A stretch of DNA of 28,522 nucleotides from Gammaproteobacteria bacterium (GCA_009885665.1 VFKI01000158.1:1-28522), one strand, 5' to 3'. Positions 15,521 through 24,292 are shown, numbered from the stretch's first letter. Made by a program: numbers and translations. Notes: a model not told the origin generated them from the sequence alone.

Positions 15521-16126
15521 TTATAAACCGCTGCCTTCTGTCGCAAGAAAATCGGCAATGCCGCTTTCATTAGGCTTAATCGCGGCCTTACCCTTCACCC
15601 AACCGGCTGGACAGACTTCGCCGTGTTTTTCATGATATTGCAGGGCATCAATCAAACGCAATAATTCATCAATATTGCGACCCAAAGGTAAATCATTCAC
15701 AATTTGCGAACGTACAATGCCGTCCTTATCAAGGATAAAGGTAGCACGCAACGCCACTTGCGCCACTGGATGCTCAACACCATAAGCGCGACAAATTTGG
15801 TGACTGACGTCAGCCAGCAGCGGATAACGGATTGTGCCAATACCCCCTTCTGCCAACGGTGTTTTGCGCCAAGCATTGTGGGTGAATTGTGAATCTATAG
15901 AGATGCCCATGACGACAGTGTCGCGCTGGGTAAATTCATTAATACGATTATCCAATGCAATCAATTCAGATGGACAGACAAACGTGAAATCCAGCGGATA
16001 AAAAAACAAAATGGCATGCTTACCACGCGTTTCATCCGCGAGGTTAAAACTGTCAACAATATCGCCATTGGCAAGCACAGCGGCGGTCGTAAAATCAGGG
16101 GCTTTTTTACCAATCAGGGTAGTCAT
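15521..16126 (-). CDS. Typical 2-Cys peroxiredoxin (AhpC/Prx1 type)
   Basis: Thiol peroxidase that reduces H2O2 and organic or peroxynitrite peroxides in the cytosol. It is 201 aa. The peroxidatic Cys51 is in FYPLDFTFVCPSE and the resolving Cys172 in GEVCPAGW, the arrangement of typical 2-Cys enzymes. GGIGTIRYPLLAD and the WxxG-type C-terminus (GWVKGKAAIKPNESGIADFL) match the Prx1/AhpC group. The ATG at 16126 follows GGAGAC 8 nt upstream. No ahpF or ahpD neighbour is present, so the reductant is not indicated. Divergently oriented from the porin gene. Confidence 0.94.
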   Translation of the reverse strand: MTTLIGKKAPDFTTAAVLANGDIVDSFNLADETRGKHAILFFYPLDFTFVCPSELIALDNRINEFTQRDTVVMGISIDSQFTHNAWRKTPLAEGGIGTIRYPLLADVSHQICRAYGVEHPVAQVALRATFILDKDGIVRSQIVNDLPLGRNIDELLRLIDALQYHEKHGEVCPAGWVKGKAAIKPNESGIADFLATEGSGL

Positions 16127-16441
16127 TATGTAATGTCTCCACATAGAGATAAATTCGGTTCGCTATTGTATATGAATATGCACCAAATGGGTATCTATTG
16201 CATTCTATTAGGAGAATACGTTATGGTGCTTGGCGTAGCGTCAGACTGCACCGACCTACCGCATTGCACGCCTCTAATAGGCTAGTCCAAATTAGATGCA
16301 GTAATGAAAATAAAGGCAGAATTTCACCCAAAAAAAGTCTACTTCAGGCAACCGGGGTGAACTTTTGCTTGCAATATGCAGATTTTATAGGTAGTTTTGA
16401 TTCCGTCCGGATCAAACTTTGATATCAAGGAGATAGAGTAA
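16127..16441. other. Intergenic region between divergent peroxiredoxin and porin genes
   Basis: 315 bp that must hold both 5' regions. I see no gene. At 16191-16219 a string beginning GTATCTATTG and ending AGGAGAATAC vaguely resembles joined family A ends. Just before the porin Shine-Dalgarno (AAGGAG at 16427-16432) is the palindrome ATCAAACTTTGAT (16411-16423), part of a wider imperfect dyad with TTTTGATTCCG upstream. This is a possible operator or leader stem; no convincing -35/-10 pair could be fixed. Confidence 0.45.
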
Positions 16442-17902
16442 ATGAAATTTAAACACCTCGTTGTTGCATCAATGAGCGCACTGGGTCTAGTTTTAGTAAC
16501 TGGTCCTGCTTTTGCAGCAGACGCCGCAGCTCCTGCCGCTACTGCCACAACTGCAGACACCAGCACCGCTGCTGCCCCAGTGAAACACGTTCATCATCGT
16601 CACCATCGTCATCACCATGCAGTTCACCATGCAATGGCTGCTGACCAAATGGCTATGCCAGCTGAAGCACATCCTGACTACAAGGGCATGGGCGCCATGC
16701 AAGCTCCTGTTGTCGAAGCGTGCACAGCAAACACCAAGTTCGATGGCGAACTATCCATCATCAATCAGCAAACCAATCGCGCTTGGGCAGCCAACTGCGG
16801 TAAGGTTGTTGCAATTGCTGGCGGCTTAAGAGTCGACGGAAAATGGGGCAATCGCTCACAGCATTTTGTCGGCACCAATGTCGAAGCCATTGCTGTTAAC
16901 GACGCTTATTTGAACTTTAGCGGCAAAGTCAGCGATTGGGCAACGGTATATGGCAGCTTAGAATATGGCGACCCAAGCTGGACGGACGTGTCCGACTATG
17001 GATACGCAGGGTATAGCAAAGCTTACACCCATAATGGCGATAACAAGGTCACCTTAGAGCAAATCTATGGCCGTATTGCTAACTTCGACGCTGCACCTGT
17101 TTACGCTCAAGTTGGTAAACAGTTCATTGATCATGGCCGTTATGAAACACATGCGCCAGTGAGATCAATGACCCAGGTGTTAACTGAAACGTTACGTACT
17201 GCTGCGCAAGTTGGCTTTATTACGCCAGCCGGCACCGGCACATTACACGGCGATGTAAGCGCCTTTAATGGTCCGCTCGCACCACGTAGCAATTCAGCTG
17301 GCGCTGGCGGCAACAATAGCCACGACACCATTTATGGCTTGGCAATTGGTTATGACATGCCTAGCACCAATGATGCTGTTGGCTTTAACGCTAACCTGAG
17401 CTACATAAGCGATATGTCTGGCGTAAACGATGTTGAGCAAGCGATTCGCAACTTCCGTGGTGACGCTAGCCGTCATTCGCGCGTCGGTGAAATTGCTGCA
17501 GACGCTGCTTTAACAAGCGGTCCGTTCAGCGTTGGCGTTGATTATGCAAAAGCATTAACTTCTTTTGACATCAACGATTTGGCAACTATCAACAATGGCG
17601 GAGCAAGCTTTTCAAAAGCTGAACCATGGGCAGCGGGCATCAATGCTGGCTTTGGCTTCAACAGTATGGGTAAAGACCAAAAGGTAACGATTGGTTATCA
17701 GGAATCCAACGAAGCTGCTGCAATTTTGCTGCCAGAACATCGCTGGATTGCAACCTATAACGTTGCTGCTTTCAAAAATGTTGACCTTGGTTTACAAATC
17801 AACCGCGACACAGCTTACAGTGTCAGCAAAGGTCAAGATGGTGAAAGCCACTTCGGCGTCGGCCTCAGCGCTGGCTTCCAGTTCGGTGGTGCAAACGCTT
17901 AA
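16442..17902 (+). CDS. LbtU-family outer-membrane porin (siderophore porin type)
   Basis: Outer-membrane beta-barrel of the LbtU family; the Legionella founder mediates legiobactin uptake without TonB. It is 486 aa. The signal peptide is MKFKHLVVASMSALGLVLVT..AFA. An Ala-rich linker and a strikingly His-rich stretch (about residues 49-65, HVHHRHHRHHHAVHH) follow, then the family-like body (IAVNDAYLNFSGKVSDWATV, YAQVGKQFIDHGRYETHAPVRSMTQVL) of alternating strands. The barrel ends FGVGLSAGFQFGG but is followed by ANA rather than ending in an aromatic residue, which is unusual. AAGGAG is 9 nt upstream of the ATG. Ends at a strong terminator. The siderophore role is by family only. Confidence 0.82.
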   Translation: MKFKHLVVASMSALGLVLVTGPAFAADAAAPAATATTADTSTAAAPVKHVHHRHHRHHHAVHHAMAADQMAMPAEAHPDYKGMGAMQAPVVEACTANTKFDGELSIINQQTNRAWAANCGKVVAIAGGLRVDGKWGNRSQHFVGTNVEAIAVNDAYLNFSGKVSDWATVYGSLEYGDPSWTDVSDYGYAGYSKAYTHNGDNKVTLEQIYGRIANFDAAPVYAQVGKQFIDHGRYETHAPVRSMTQVLTETLRTAAQVGFITPAGTGTLHGDVSAFNGPLAPRSNSAGAGGNNSHDTIYGLAIGYDMPSTNDAVGFNANLSYISDMSGVNDVEQAIRNFRGDASRHSRVGEIAADAALTSGPFSVGVDYAKALTSFDINDLATINNGGASFSKAEPWAAGINAGFGFNSMGKDQKVTIGYQESNEAAAILLPEHRWIATYNVAAFKNVDLGLQINRDTAYSVSKGQDGESHFGVGLSAGFQFGGANA

Positions 17903-17927
17903 TCAACACCTTACACAGGTGGAAACG

Positions 17928-17957
17928 AAAAGCCCGCTGAAAAGCGGGCTTTTTTTT
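17928..17957. terminator. Rho-independent terminator between porin and rnt
   Basis: AAAAGCCCGC (17928-17937), loop TGAAAA, GCGGGCTTTT (17944-17953), then four more T. A ten-pair stem with A and T tracts on both sides, so it can serve both the porin (+) and the convergent rnt (-). Confidence 0.92.
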
Positions 17958-17985
17958 GCCTGGTGGCTAAGCGCGCTATTTCGAC

Positions 17986-18654
17986 TTATACCATATCGGC
18001 TTTATTCACAATATAACAAAACAATTCAGCCGTCTTGCTTGCGTCATACAGCGCCGAATGGGCTTCCCGCGTATCAAACCCGAGTTTTGCCTTTCTGAGC
18101 GATTTAGCCAACACCGTCTCACCTAACGCAACAGCCGCTAATGATGCGGTATCAAAACTGGTAAACGAATGAAATGGCACACGTTTAAACCCGCCGCGCT
18201 TCACCGCTGCTTGTAAAAACATTAAATCAAACCACGCATTATGCCCCACCAACACGGCTCGATCACAACCGGTTTTCTCTAGCGCTTGTTTAACCCGGCA
18301 AAATAATTGATGCAAAGCTTGCTGCTCTGGAATGGCATAGCGCAATGGATGCCCCGGATCAATGCCGGTGACTTCCAGCGCTTCTGGATCCACCCGCGCG
18401 CCTTGAAAGGGTTCAACTGCCCAAAATAATTTTTCACCTTGATGTAAACGCCCACTCCCATCCATCCATAAAAAAATGGCGGCAATTTCGAGCAAACCAT
18501 CTGTAGCAGGTTGCAAACCCGTTGTTTCCACATCGATTACCACCGGCAATAAGCCACGAAAACGTTGCGCGATGGCCGTTTTTTTGATATGAATGGGTTT
18601 TAGTGACCAGATTTTCTTTTTTTGATTACGAGACAAGCGTATGATGCTCCACAT
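17986..18654 (-). CDS. rnt: Ribonuclease T
   Basis: DEDDh 3'-5' exoribonuclease that trims tRNA and other stable RNA 3' ends and removes the CCA terminal A. As annotated it is 222 aa. Catalytic residues are Asp41 and Glu43 (VVIDVETTG), Asp143 (HNAWFD), His199 and Asp204 (AHSALYDA). RFRGLLPVVIDVET, ALEVTGIDP and FHSFTSFDTASLA match RNase T closely. The start is uncertain: the only in-frame ATG (18654) gives a basic extension of about 10 residues over E. coli RNase T and has no Shine-Dalgarno, because repeat B3 begins 10 bp upstream (insertion duplication included). A TTG at about 18636 preceded by GGAG is an alternative. Confidence 0.92.
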   Translation of the reverse strand: MWSIIRLSRNQKKKIWSLKPIHIKKTAIAQRFRGLLPVVIDVETTGLQPATDGLLEIAAIFLWMDGSGRLHQGEKLFWAVEPFQGARVDPEALEVTGIDPGHPLRYAIPEQQALHQLFCRVKQALEKTGCDRAVLVGHNAWFDLMFLQAAVKRGGFKRVPFHSFTSFDTASLAAVALGETVLAKSLRKAKLGFDTREAHSALYDASKTAELFCYIVNKADMV

Positions 18655-18664
18655 ATATTAAAGA

Positions 18665-18838
18665 GTAACTATTCAGCAGGTGTTATATTTTACAGAAAAC
18701 GATCGGATTTGAGCCAAGGTTTTGTGAAAAATTGCTGAAAAAGCGGCGCATGTATGACAGTACACGAGCATTTTGAAGCGATTTTTCGCAAAAGATTGGC
18801 CAAAGACGACCGTTTCTACAGAACACCTGAGCAGTTAC
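18665..18838. mobile_element. Family B palindromic element with exact 8-bp target duplication (B3)
   Basis: A 174-bp near-complete palindrome. The ends GTAACTATTCAGCAGGTGTT and, read from the other side, GTAACTGCTCAGGTGTT are terminal inverted repeats. Inner arms such as GAAAAATTGCTGAAAAAGC and GCTTCAAAATGCTCGTGTAC (reverse strand) fold around a TGACAG centre. ATTAAAGA occurs on both sides (18657-18664 and 18839-18846), a perfect target-site duplication. Central segments align with copies B1/B2 (AAAAAT..AAATGCTC..GCGC..ATTTTT). It lies between divergent rnt and putA. Confidence 0.88.
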
Positions 18839-18882
18839 ATTAAAGATTCCGCAGTATACCAACTTTGCGAGCATCACATACC

Positions 18883-21800
18883 ATGATTTTTACAAATGCC
18901 CTACCCCGCCACACTGCCTTATTAACCGCAATCGACCAAGCGTATCGTGCCGATGAAACGCGATGCGTTGAAAACCTGCTGCCTCAAGCACAATTTTCAC
19001 CCGCCGCAAAACAACGCATTCATGCCGCCGCTGCCGCTCTCGTCAACGACACCCGTGCACGCCAAAAGCAACAAGGCAGCTTGCATGCTTTTCTACATGA
19101 ATACGACTTGTCCTCGGACGAAGGGATTGCGCTGATGTGTCTCGCCGAAGCTTTACTGCGTATTCCTGATAGCGCCACCGCCGATAAACTCATCAGTGAC
19201 CGCCTAGCGGCCGGCAACTGGCAGCGCCACAGTGGCAGCAGCGATTCCTTATTCGTCAATGCCGCCACGTGGTCACTCATTTTGACGGGCAAGCTACTTG
19301 CCCCTACGCTCAACACCGAAAAAACGCTCAGCGCCTCTTTACAGCGTTTATTAGCCCGTAGCAGCGCCACCGTCATCCGACCCATGATCATGCAAGGCAT
19401 GAAACAGCTGGGACGCCAATTCGTCATGGGTACGACGATAACGGAAGCATTAAAGCGCGCCAAAGAAGCGGAAGCGCAAGGTTACCGCTATTCATATGAC
19501 ATGCTAGGCGAGGCCGCGCGCACAGCTGAAGATGCTGAACGGTATTTTCAGTCTTATTTACACGCGATTCAAGCGATCAGCGCAATAGGCACGACGCGCA
19601 ACCCAATTGAGTCACCGGGTATTTCGATTAAGCTTTCGGCATTGCATCCACGTTATGAGTTAGCACAACGTGAACGCGTATTAAACGAACTGCTGCCCCG
19701 CCTTGAACAGTTGGTTGCAGCTGCAGCGACCGCCAATATCAACTTAACGATTGACGCTGAAGAAGCTGAGCGTCTGACATTATCATTAGAAATACTCGAA
19801 TTATTGATGGCCAATCCTGCGACACGCGCCTATCAAGGATTAGGGCTGGCGGTGCAAGCCTATCAAAAACGCGCACCGTATGTCATCGACTGGCTGGCTG
19901 ATCGCGCTAAATTTTATGGCCGCCGCCTGATGGTACGCTTAATTAAAGGCGCGTATTGGGATAGTGAAATTAAGCTCGCACAAGTCGGCGGTCAAACCGC
20001 TTACCCCGTTTACACGCGCAAAGCGGCAACAGATGTTTCATGGCTGGCGTGTGCACGCAAGTTGCTCAGCCAACCAGACTGTTTTTATCCGCAGTTTGGC
20101 ACGCATAATGCGTATTCTGTTGCTGCAATCCTTGACATGGCAGGCGACAGTAAAGACTTTGAATTCCAGTGCTTACATGGCATGGGTCAGTCACTCTACG
20201 ATGGCATCGTGCCACAACACCCTTGCCGTATTTATGCCCCGGTCGGCACACATCGTGATTTGCTCAGTTATTTAGTCCGCCGTTTATTAGAAAATGGCGC
20301 GAACTCTTCTTTTATTAATTTAATGGGCAATCTGGCATTACCCATAGACGAAATCATTAGCGACCCGGCAGAAAAAATGGCCGCGCTTACCTATAAACCG
20401 CATCCGAAAATCCCTTTACCACGTGATATTTATGGTGCAGCACGCCTCAATTCAACCGGCATGGATTTATCCGATCCGATAACACTGAGCGCTTTAAAAA
20501 CGACCCTGGAAGCAACGGCGCCGCATTGTTCATATGATGTCACGGATATGACCGCAACAGAAGTCACTGCGGCGATTGAAAAAGCATACGCTGCCAATGA
20601 CGCATGGGCACATTGTCCGGCAGCTGAGCGTGCAGCATGTCTAGACGCCGCTGCGGATTTATTTGAAAAAAATATGCCGCAATTGATGACCTATTTAACG
20701 TTAGAAGCCGGCAAACAAATCGCGGATTGCGTCTCGGAAGTCCGCGAAGCGATCGATTTTTGCCGTTATTATGCCGCAGAAGCGCGCCGCCTCATGACGC
20801 CGGTCGTATTGAACGGCCCCACCGGTGAACTCAATCAGTTATCGCTACATGCGCGCGGCAGTATCGTGTGTATCAGCCCATGGAATTTCCCACTGGCGAT
20901 TTTTATTGGCCAAGTCGTTGCCGCCCTCGCTGTCGGTAATACAGTGCTTGCCAAACCCGCTGAACAAACACGGCGCATTGCCATTGAAGCGGTCAAAATA
21001 TTACATCAAGCGGGTATTCCGAGCGATGTTGTACAAATCATATTGGGATCAGGCTCGACCGTCGGCGCGCAATTAATTGCGGATACCCGCACGGCGGGCG
21101 TCATGTTTACGGGTTCGACTGCCACGGCACGCTTGATACAACGCACGCTCGCGGCACGTGACGGCGCCATCATCCCTTTGATTGCCGAAACCGGCGGACA
21201 AAATACCATGATCGTCGATTCTTCTGCCCTGCCTGAGCAAGTTGTTGCCGATGTCATACAATCCGCGTTCAACAGCGCGGGGCAACGTTGTTCTGCGTTA
21301 CGTGTATTATTTATTCAACAAGACATTGCTGAGCGCGTGATTGATATGTTATTGGGGGCGATGCGCGAATTACGTATTGGCGATCCCACCTTATTGGCAA
21401 CCGATGTCGGGCCTGTCATTGATGCAGAAGCGCAGCAAAAATTACAACAGCACGTCGCACGCATGCATAAAGAAGCAAAAGTGTTACTGCAGTTACCCAC
21501 GCCCAATAGCGGTACTTTCTTTGGGCCATGCGCAATTGAATTACCTGATTTAACTTTATTACCAGAAGAAGTTTTTGGCCCCGTCTTGCATATCATCCGT
21601 TATGCGAGCAAAGACCTTGATCAGGTTATGGCACAAATTCGGGCGACCGGCTATGGTTTAACGCTGGGTGTTCACAGTCGCATTGCGGCAACCATTGACT
21701 ATATTTCCTCTAATATGCCGGTCGGCAATATCTATATCAATCGCAATATGATTGGCGCGACAGTGGGCGTGCAGCCATTCGGCGGCGAAGGCTTATCCGG

Positions 21801-21918
21801 CACCGGGCCTAAAGCAGGCGGACCCCATTATTTACCACGGTTATGTGTTGAGCGCGCGCTGTCAATTAATACCACAGCGGCGGGTGGAAATACTTCATTG
21901 GTGTCATTGCAAGCGTAA
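18883..21918 (+). CDS. putA: Bifunctional proline dehydrogenase / glutamate-semialdehyde dehydrogenase PutA
   Basis: Oxidises proline to pyrroline-5-carboxylate with FAD, then to glutamate with NAD. It is 1011 aa, the short form without the ribbon-helix-helix DNA-binding region or extra C-terminal domain, so it should be an enzyme but not a repressor. The proline dehydrogenase barrel spans about residues 150-460 (YSYDMLGEAARTAEDAERY, ISIKLSALHPRYE, LMVRLIKGAYWDSEIK, FGTHNAYSVAA). The aldehyde dehydrogenase part spans about 530-980, with Glu769 (AETGGQN) and nucleophile Cys803 (SAGQRCSALR). The ATG at 18883 is preferred over a TTG at 18865; the Shine-Dalgarno is weak. Its promoter region is interrupted by repeat B3. 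Linked metabolically to rocD. Confidence 0.96.
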   Translation: MIFTNALPRHTALLTAIDQAYRADETRCVENLLPQAQFSPAAKQRIHAAAAALVNDTRARQKQQGSLHAFLHEYDLSSDEGIALMCLAEALLRIPDSATADKLISDRLAAGNWQRHSGSSDSLFVNAATWSLILTGKLLAPTLNTEKTLSASLQRLLARSSATVIRPMIMQGMKQLGRQFVMGTTITEALKRAKEAEAQGYRYSYDMLGEAARTAEDAERYFQSYLHAIQAISAIGTTRNPIESPGISIKLSALHPRYELAQRERVLNELLPRLEQLVAAAATANINLTIDAEEAERLTLSLEILELLMANPATRAYQGLGLAVQAYQKRAPYVIDWLADRAKFYGRRLMVRLIKGAYWDSEIKLAQVGGQTAYPVYTRKAATDVSWLACARKLLSQPDCFYPQFGTHNAYSVAAILDMAGDSKDFEFQCLHGMGQSLYDGIVPQHPCRIYAPVGTHRDLLSYLVRRLLENGANSSFINLMGNLALPIDEIISDPAEKMAALTYKPHPKIPLPRDIYGAARLNSTGMDLSDPITLSALKTTLEATAPHCSYDVTDMTATEVTAAIEKAYAANDAWAHCPAAERAACLDAAADLFEKNMPQLMTYLTLEAGKQIADCVSEVREAIDFCRYYAAEARRLMTPVVLNGPTGELNQLSLHARGSIVCISPWNFPLAIFIGQVVAALAVGNTVLAKPAEQTRRIAIEAVKILHQAGIPSDVVQIILGSGSTVGAQLIADTRTAGVMFTGSTATARLIQRTLAARDGAIIPLIAETGGQNTMIVDSSALPEQVVADVIQSAFNSAGQRCSALRVLFIQQDIAERVIDMLLGAMRELRIGDPTLLATDVGPVIDAEAQQKLQQHVARMHKEAKVLLQLPTPNSGTFFGPCAIELPDLTLLPEEVFGPVLHIIRYASKDLDQVMAQIRATGYGLTLGVHSRIAATIDYISSNMPVGNIYINRNMIGATVGVQPFGGEGLSGTGPKAGGPHYLPRLCVERALSINTTAAGGNTSLVSLQA

Positions 21919-21985
21919 AGCGTGACGTATCTACGGCGCACCGGAACAGCTACAGTAAAAATGCTAATAGTGCGTAACATCTGTG

Positions 21986-21991
21986 TATAAT
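21986..21991 (+). promoter_or_regulatory. Probable -10 box for the antiporter gene
   Basis: A perfect TATAAT 31 nt upstream of the ATG at 22023, preceded by TG. No good -35 hexamer is visible at the right distance, so strength is uncertain. Confidence 0.45.
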
Positions 21992-22022
21992 GATCAAAAC
22001 AACAACACCGGAGGGATAACCC

Positions 22023-23198
22023 ATGCCCAGCAACAGCCAGCCCATCATGCATGTGATCTTCCTGATCTTCACCGGCACAGCCTTACTCTCCACCGCCGCC
22101 CTTTTCACCCGTCAATCATTGTTAGTCGCCTATATTGCACTCGGCGCCCTATTAGGCCCCTATGGCCTCAAAGCCATCAGTGACACACCGCTTATCAACG
22201 AAGTCGGCAATATGGGCATTATCTTTTTGTTATTTTTGCTTGGCCTCGACTTACAACCCAGCAGCCTGTTGCATTCCCTGCGCAAGATGAGCCTCATCGC
22301 CCTCATCAGCTCGCTCATCTTCCTTATATTCGGCATCGGCATTGGTAAATTGTGTGGTTTTTCCGCCATGGCCACCTTTGTCGTTGGTATTTCTATGATG
22401 TTTTCCAGCACCATTATCGGCATCAAATTATTACCGACGACCATTTTGCACCATCAACATACGGGCGAATTAATGATCAGCATCTTGCTATTACAAGATA
22501 TCATCGCTATCGCCGTATTATTGATCTTACATGCTGCCAGCGACCACCTCCTTTCTTGGCATGGCATTGGCACGCTCTTTATCGCTTTTCCACTTTTGCT
22601 CGCCATGGGCTATACATTTCAACGCTTTTTACTCGCCCCCTTAATGGCGCGTTTTGACAGCATTCATGAATATATTTTTATCCTGTCCATCGGCTGGTGT
22701 TTGTGTATGGCAGAAACGGCGCACATGATGGGACTCAGCGAAGAAATTGGTGCATTTATTGCCGGTATTGCGCTCGCCTCTCACCCCATTTCACTTTATA
22801 TTGCCGAAAGCTTAAAACCTTTGCGTGATTTCTTCTTAGTGATTTTCTTTTTTGCGATTGGCGCCGAATTTAATTTCAGCTATTTACCCAGCATTTGGTT
22901 ACCTACGCTATTATTAGCCGGCGTCGCCTTGTTATTGAAACCCTTAGTCTTTGGCTTTTTATTAAATCGTACAGGTGAAAGCCGCCCAGTGGGATTTGAG
23001 ATTGGCGTGCGCCTTGGCCAAATCAGTGAATTCTCATTATTGATTAGCTATGTTGCGAGCAGCACGCAACTCATCACGCCAACAATTGCTTATACCATCC
23101 AAGCCGCCACACTGCTCACCTTCATCGTTTCTTGCTATTGGGTGGTTTTGCGCTACCCTACACCACTGGCATCGACCGAACGACTCAGAAGAGATTAG
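22023..23198 (+). CDS. CPA2-family monovalent cation/proton antiporter
   Basis: Inner-membrane Na+/H+ or K+/H+ exchanger of the KefB/YbaL type. It is 391 aa with about 11-12 hydrophobic helices and no C-terminal TrkA-N (RCK) nucleotide-binding domain, unlike full KefB/KefC (about 600 aa). Recognisable parts are YIALGALLGPYGL, NMGIIFLLFLLGLDLQPSSL, MFSSTIIGIKLLP, the ion-binding Asp in ILLLQDIIAIAVL, and GLSEEIGAFIAGIALAS. GGAGGG precedes the ATG at good spacing. Substrate and regulation cannot be read from the sequence. It follows putA by about 100 bp, with its own likely -10 box. Confidence 0.88.
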   Translation: MPSNSQPIMHVIFLIFTGTALLSTAALFTRQSLLVAYIALGALLGPYGLKAISDTPLINEVGNMGIIFLLFLLGLDLQPSSLLHSLRKMSLIALISSLIFLIFGIGIGKLCGFSAMATFVVGISMMFSSTIIGIKLLPTTILHHQHTGELMISILLLQDIIAIAVLLILHAASDHLLSWHGIGTLFIAFPLLLAMGYTFQRFLLAPLMARFDSIHEYIFILSIGWCLCMAETAHMMGLSEEIGAFIAGIALASHPISLYIAESLKPLRDFFLVIFFFAIGAEFNFSYLPSIWLPTLLLAGVALLLKPLVFGFLLNRTGESRPVGFEIGVRLGQISEFSLLISYVASSTQLITPTIAYTIQAATLLTFIVSCYWVVLRYPTPLASTERLRRD

Positions 23199-23267
23199 GT
23201 GATCTTAATTATGGATAAGCTTCTCAACACAAAGAAGATGAGGGCGTATCAATGCCCAGTAGCAAGC

Positions 23268-23331
23268 CTTGACGAGCGTCAGGGAGGGGAGAATCGCGCT
23301 TCTCCCCTCCCTGACAACCCTCCCCATCGCG
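23268..23331 (+). repeat. Family A MITE core, degenerate copy (A6)
   Basis: CTTGACGAGCGTCAGGGAGG leads into a perfect 16-bp hairpin: GTCAGGGAGGGGAGAA (23278-23293), loop TCGCGC, TTCTCCCCTCCCTGAC (23300-23315). It is followed by AACCCTCCCCATCGCG. This is the family A centre with a changed but fully compensated stem (GTCAGGGAGGGG here, GTCAGAGGGGG elsewhere). The outer arms are too diverged to delimit. It lies between the antiporter and CDF genes. Confidence 0.75.
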
Positions 23332-23377
23332 AAAAGAATAATTTTCTCAATCTGTTATTATGAAGAGATTAAGTAAT

Positions 23378-24292
23378 ATGGCACATGACCACGCCCATCA
23401 CGACCACGCGCATCACGCGCCACACACTTTTAATACGGCATTTGCCTTAGCCGTCTTACTCAATGCTGCATTTGTCAGCGTGCAAATAGGCTATGCTATT
23501 TTTGCAGATTCTATGAGTTTACTGGCTGATGCTGTGCATAATTTTGGCGATGTGTGTGGTTTATTACTCGCGTGGGGTGCCAATTGGCTGCTAACACGAC
23601 CGGCGCGCGAGCGCTATAGTTATGGTTATAAACGCACGACGATTATGGCCGCGCTCATCAATGCATTATTACTCACCGCCAGTGTGGCGCTGATTATCTA
23701 TGAATCCATCTGGAAATTATGGCATCTCACGCCAGTACATGCCGGCATCGTCATGACGGTGGCGGCAATTGGCATTGTCATCAATGGCAGTACCGCATTA
23801 TTGTTTATGCGCGGCGCAGCAGAAGATCTGAATATTAAAGGGGCTTTTTTGCATTTAGCGGGCGATGCGCTCATTTCATTTGGTGTCGTTATTGCGGGTG
23901 GACTCATTTATTGGACACACGCTGATTGGATTGATCCGTTGGCAGGCCTGTTGATCGTCACGATTATTTTATGGAGTACGTTTGGCTTATTACGCAACGC
24001 TGTCCGCCTTATGCTCGATGCTGTGCCACATCACATCGACCACACGGCTGTGCTGGCTTATTTAAATCAACTAAATGGCGTGCGCGCTGTGCACGATTTG
24101 CATATATGGGGTTTAAGCACCCGTGAAGTCGCGCTGACGGCGCACCTTATTATGCCTGAGGCCAAACTGAGCGATGAAGACTTCCGTGTCATCAATGCCT
24201 GCTTACGGCATGACTTCCATATCCATCACGCCACGCTGCAAGTGGAAAGCGGTCATGCCGATCATCCTTGCCATGTGACGGAACGCTGCTGA
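23378..24292 (+). CDS. Cation diffusion facilitator (Zn2+/divalent metal exporter)
   Basis: Inner-membrane metal/proton antiporter that exports Zn2+ and perhaps Co2+, Cd2+ or Fe2+. It is 304 aa. A His-rich N-terminus (MAHDHAHHDHAHHAPH) is followed by six helices. The metal sites are in helix 2 (ADAVHNFGD) and helix 5 (HLAGDALISFG). ERYSYGYKRTTIMAALINAL is typical of the ZitB/CzcD branch. The cytoplasmic C-terminal domain runs from about residue 205 (VHDLHIWGLSTREVALTAH). I chose the ATG at 23378 with AAGAG 10 nt upstream; the ATG at 23360 has no ribosome site. Confidence 0.92.
   Translation: MAHDHAHHDHAHHAPHTFNTAFALAVLLNAAFVSVQIGYAIFADSMSLLADAVHNFGDVCGLLLAWGANWLLTRPARERYSYGYKRTTIMAALINALLLTASVALIIYESIWKLWHLTPVHAGIVMTVAAIGIVINGSTALLFMRGAAEDLNIKGAFLHLAGDALISFGVVIAGGLIYWTHADWIDPLAGLLIVTIILWSTFGLLRNAVRLMLDAVPHHIDHTAVLAYLNQLNGVRAVHDLHIWGLSTREVALTAHLIMPEAKLSDEDFRVINACLRHDFHIHHATLQVESGHADHPCHVTERC

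Noticed and set aside
16191..16219. Possible end-only family A remnant upstream of the peroxiredoxin gene.
   Set aside because: Only the outermost bases agree, and the flanking 8-mers (CCAAATGG, GTTATGGT) do not match; chance similarity is likely.
19020..19463. 147-codon minus-strand open frame inside putA, and similar ones (14782-15180, 9080-9427, 11544-11858, 24888-25265).
   Set aside because: All lie opposite to or within well-supported genes, lack ribosome sites and family features, and have low-complexity composition typical of shadow frames.
21926..21935. GTATCTAC after putA as another family A end.
   Set aside because: The match is only eight bases with no arm sequence following.
23278..23315. 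A6 hairpin as a Rho-independent terminator of the antiporter gene.
   Set aside because: The stem is strong but no T-tract follows on either strand.
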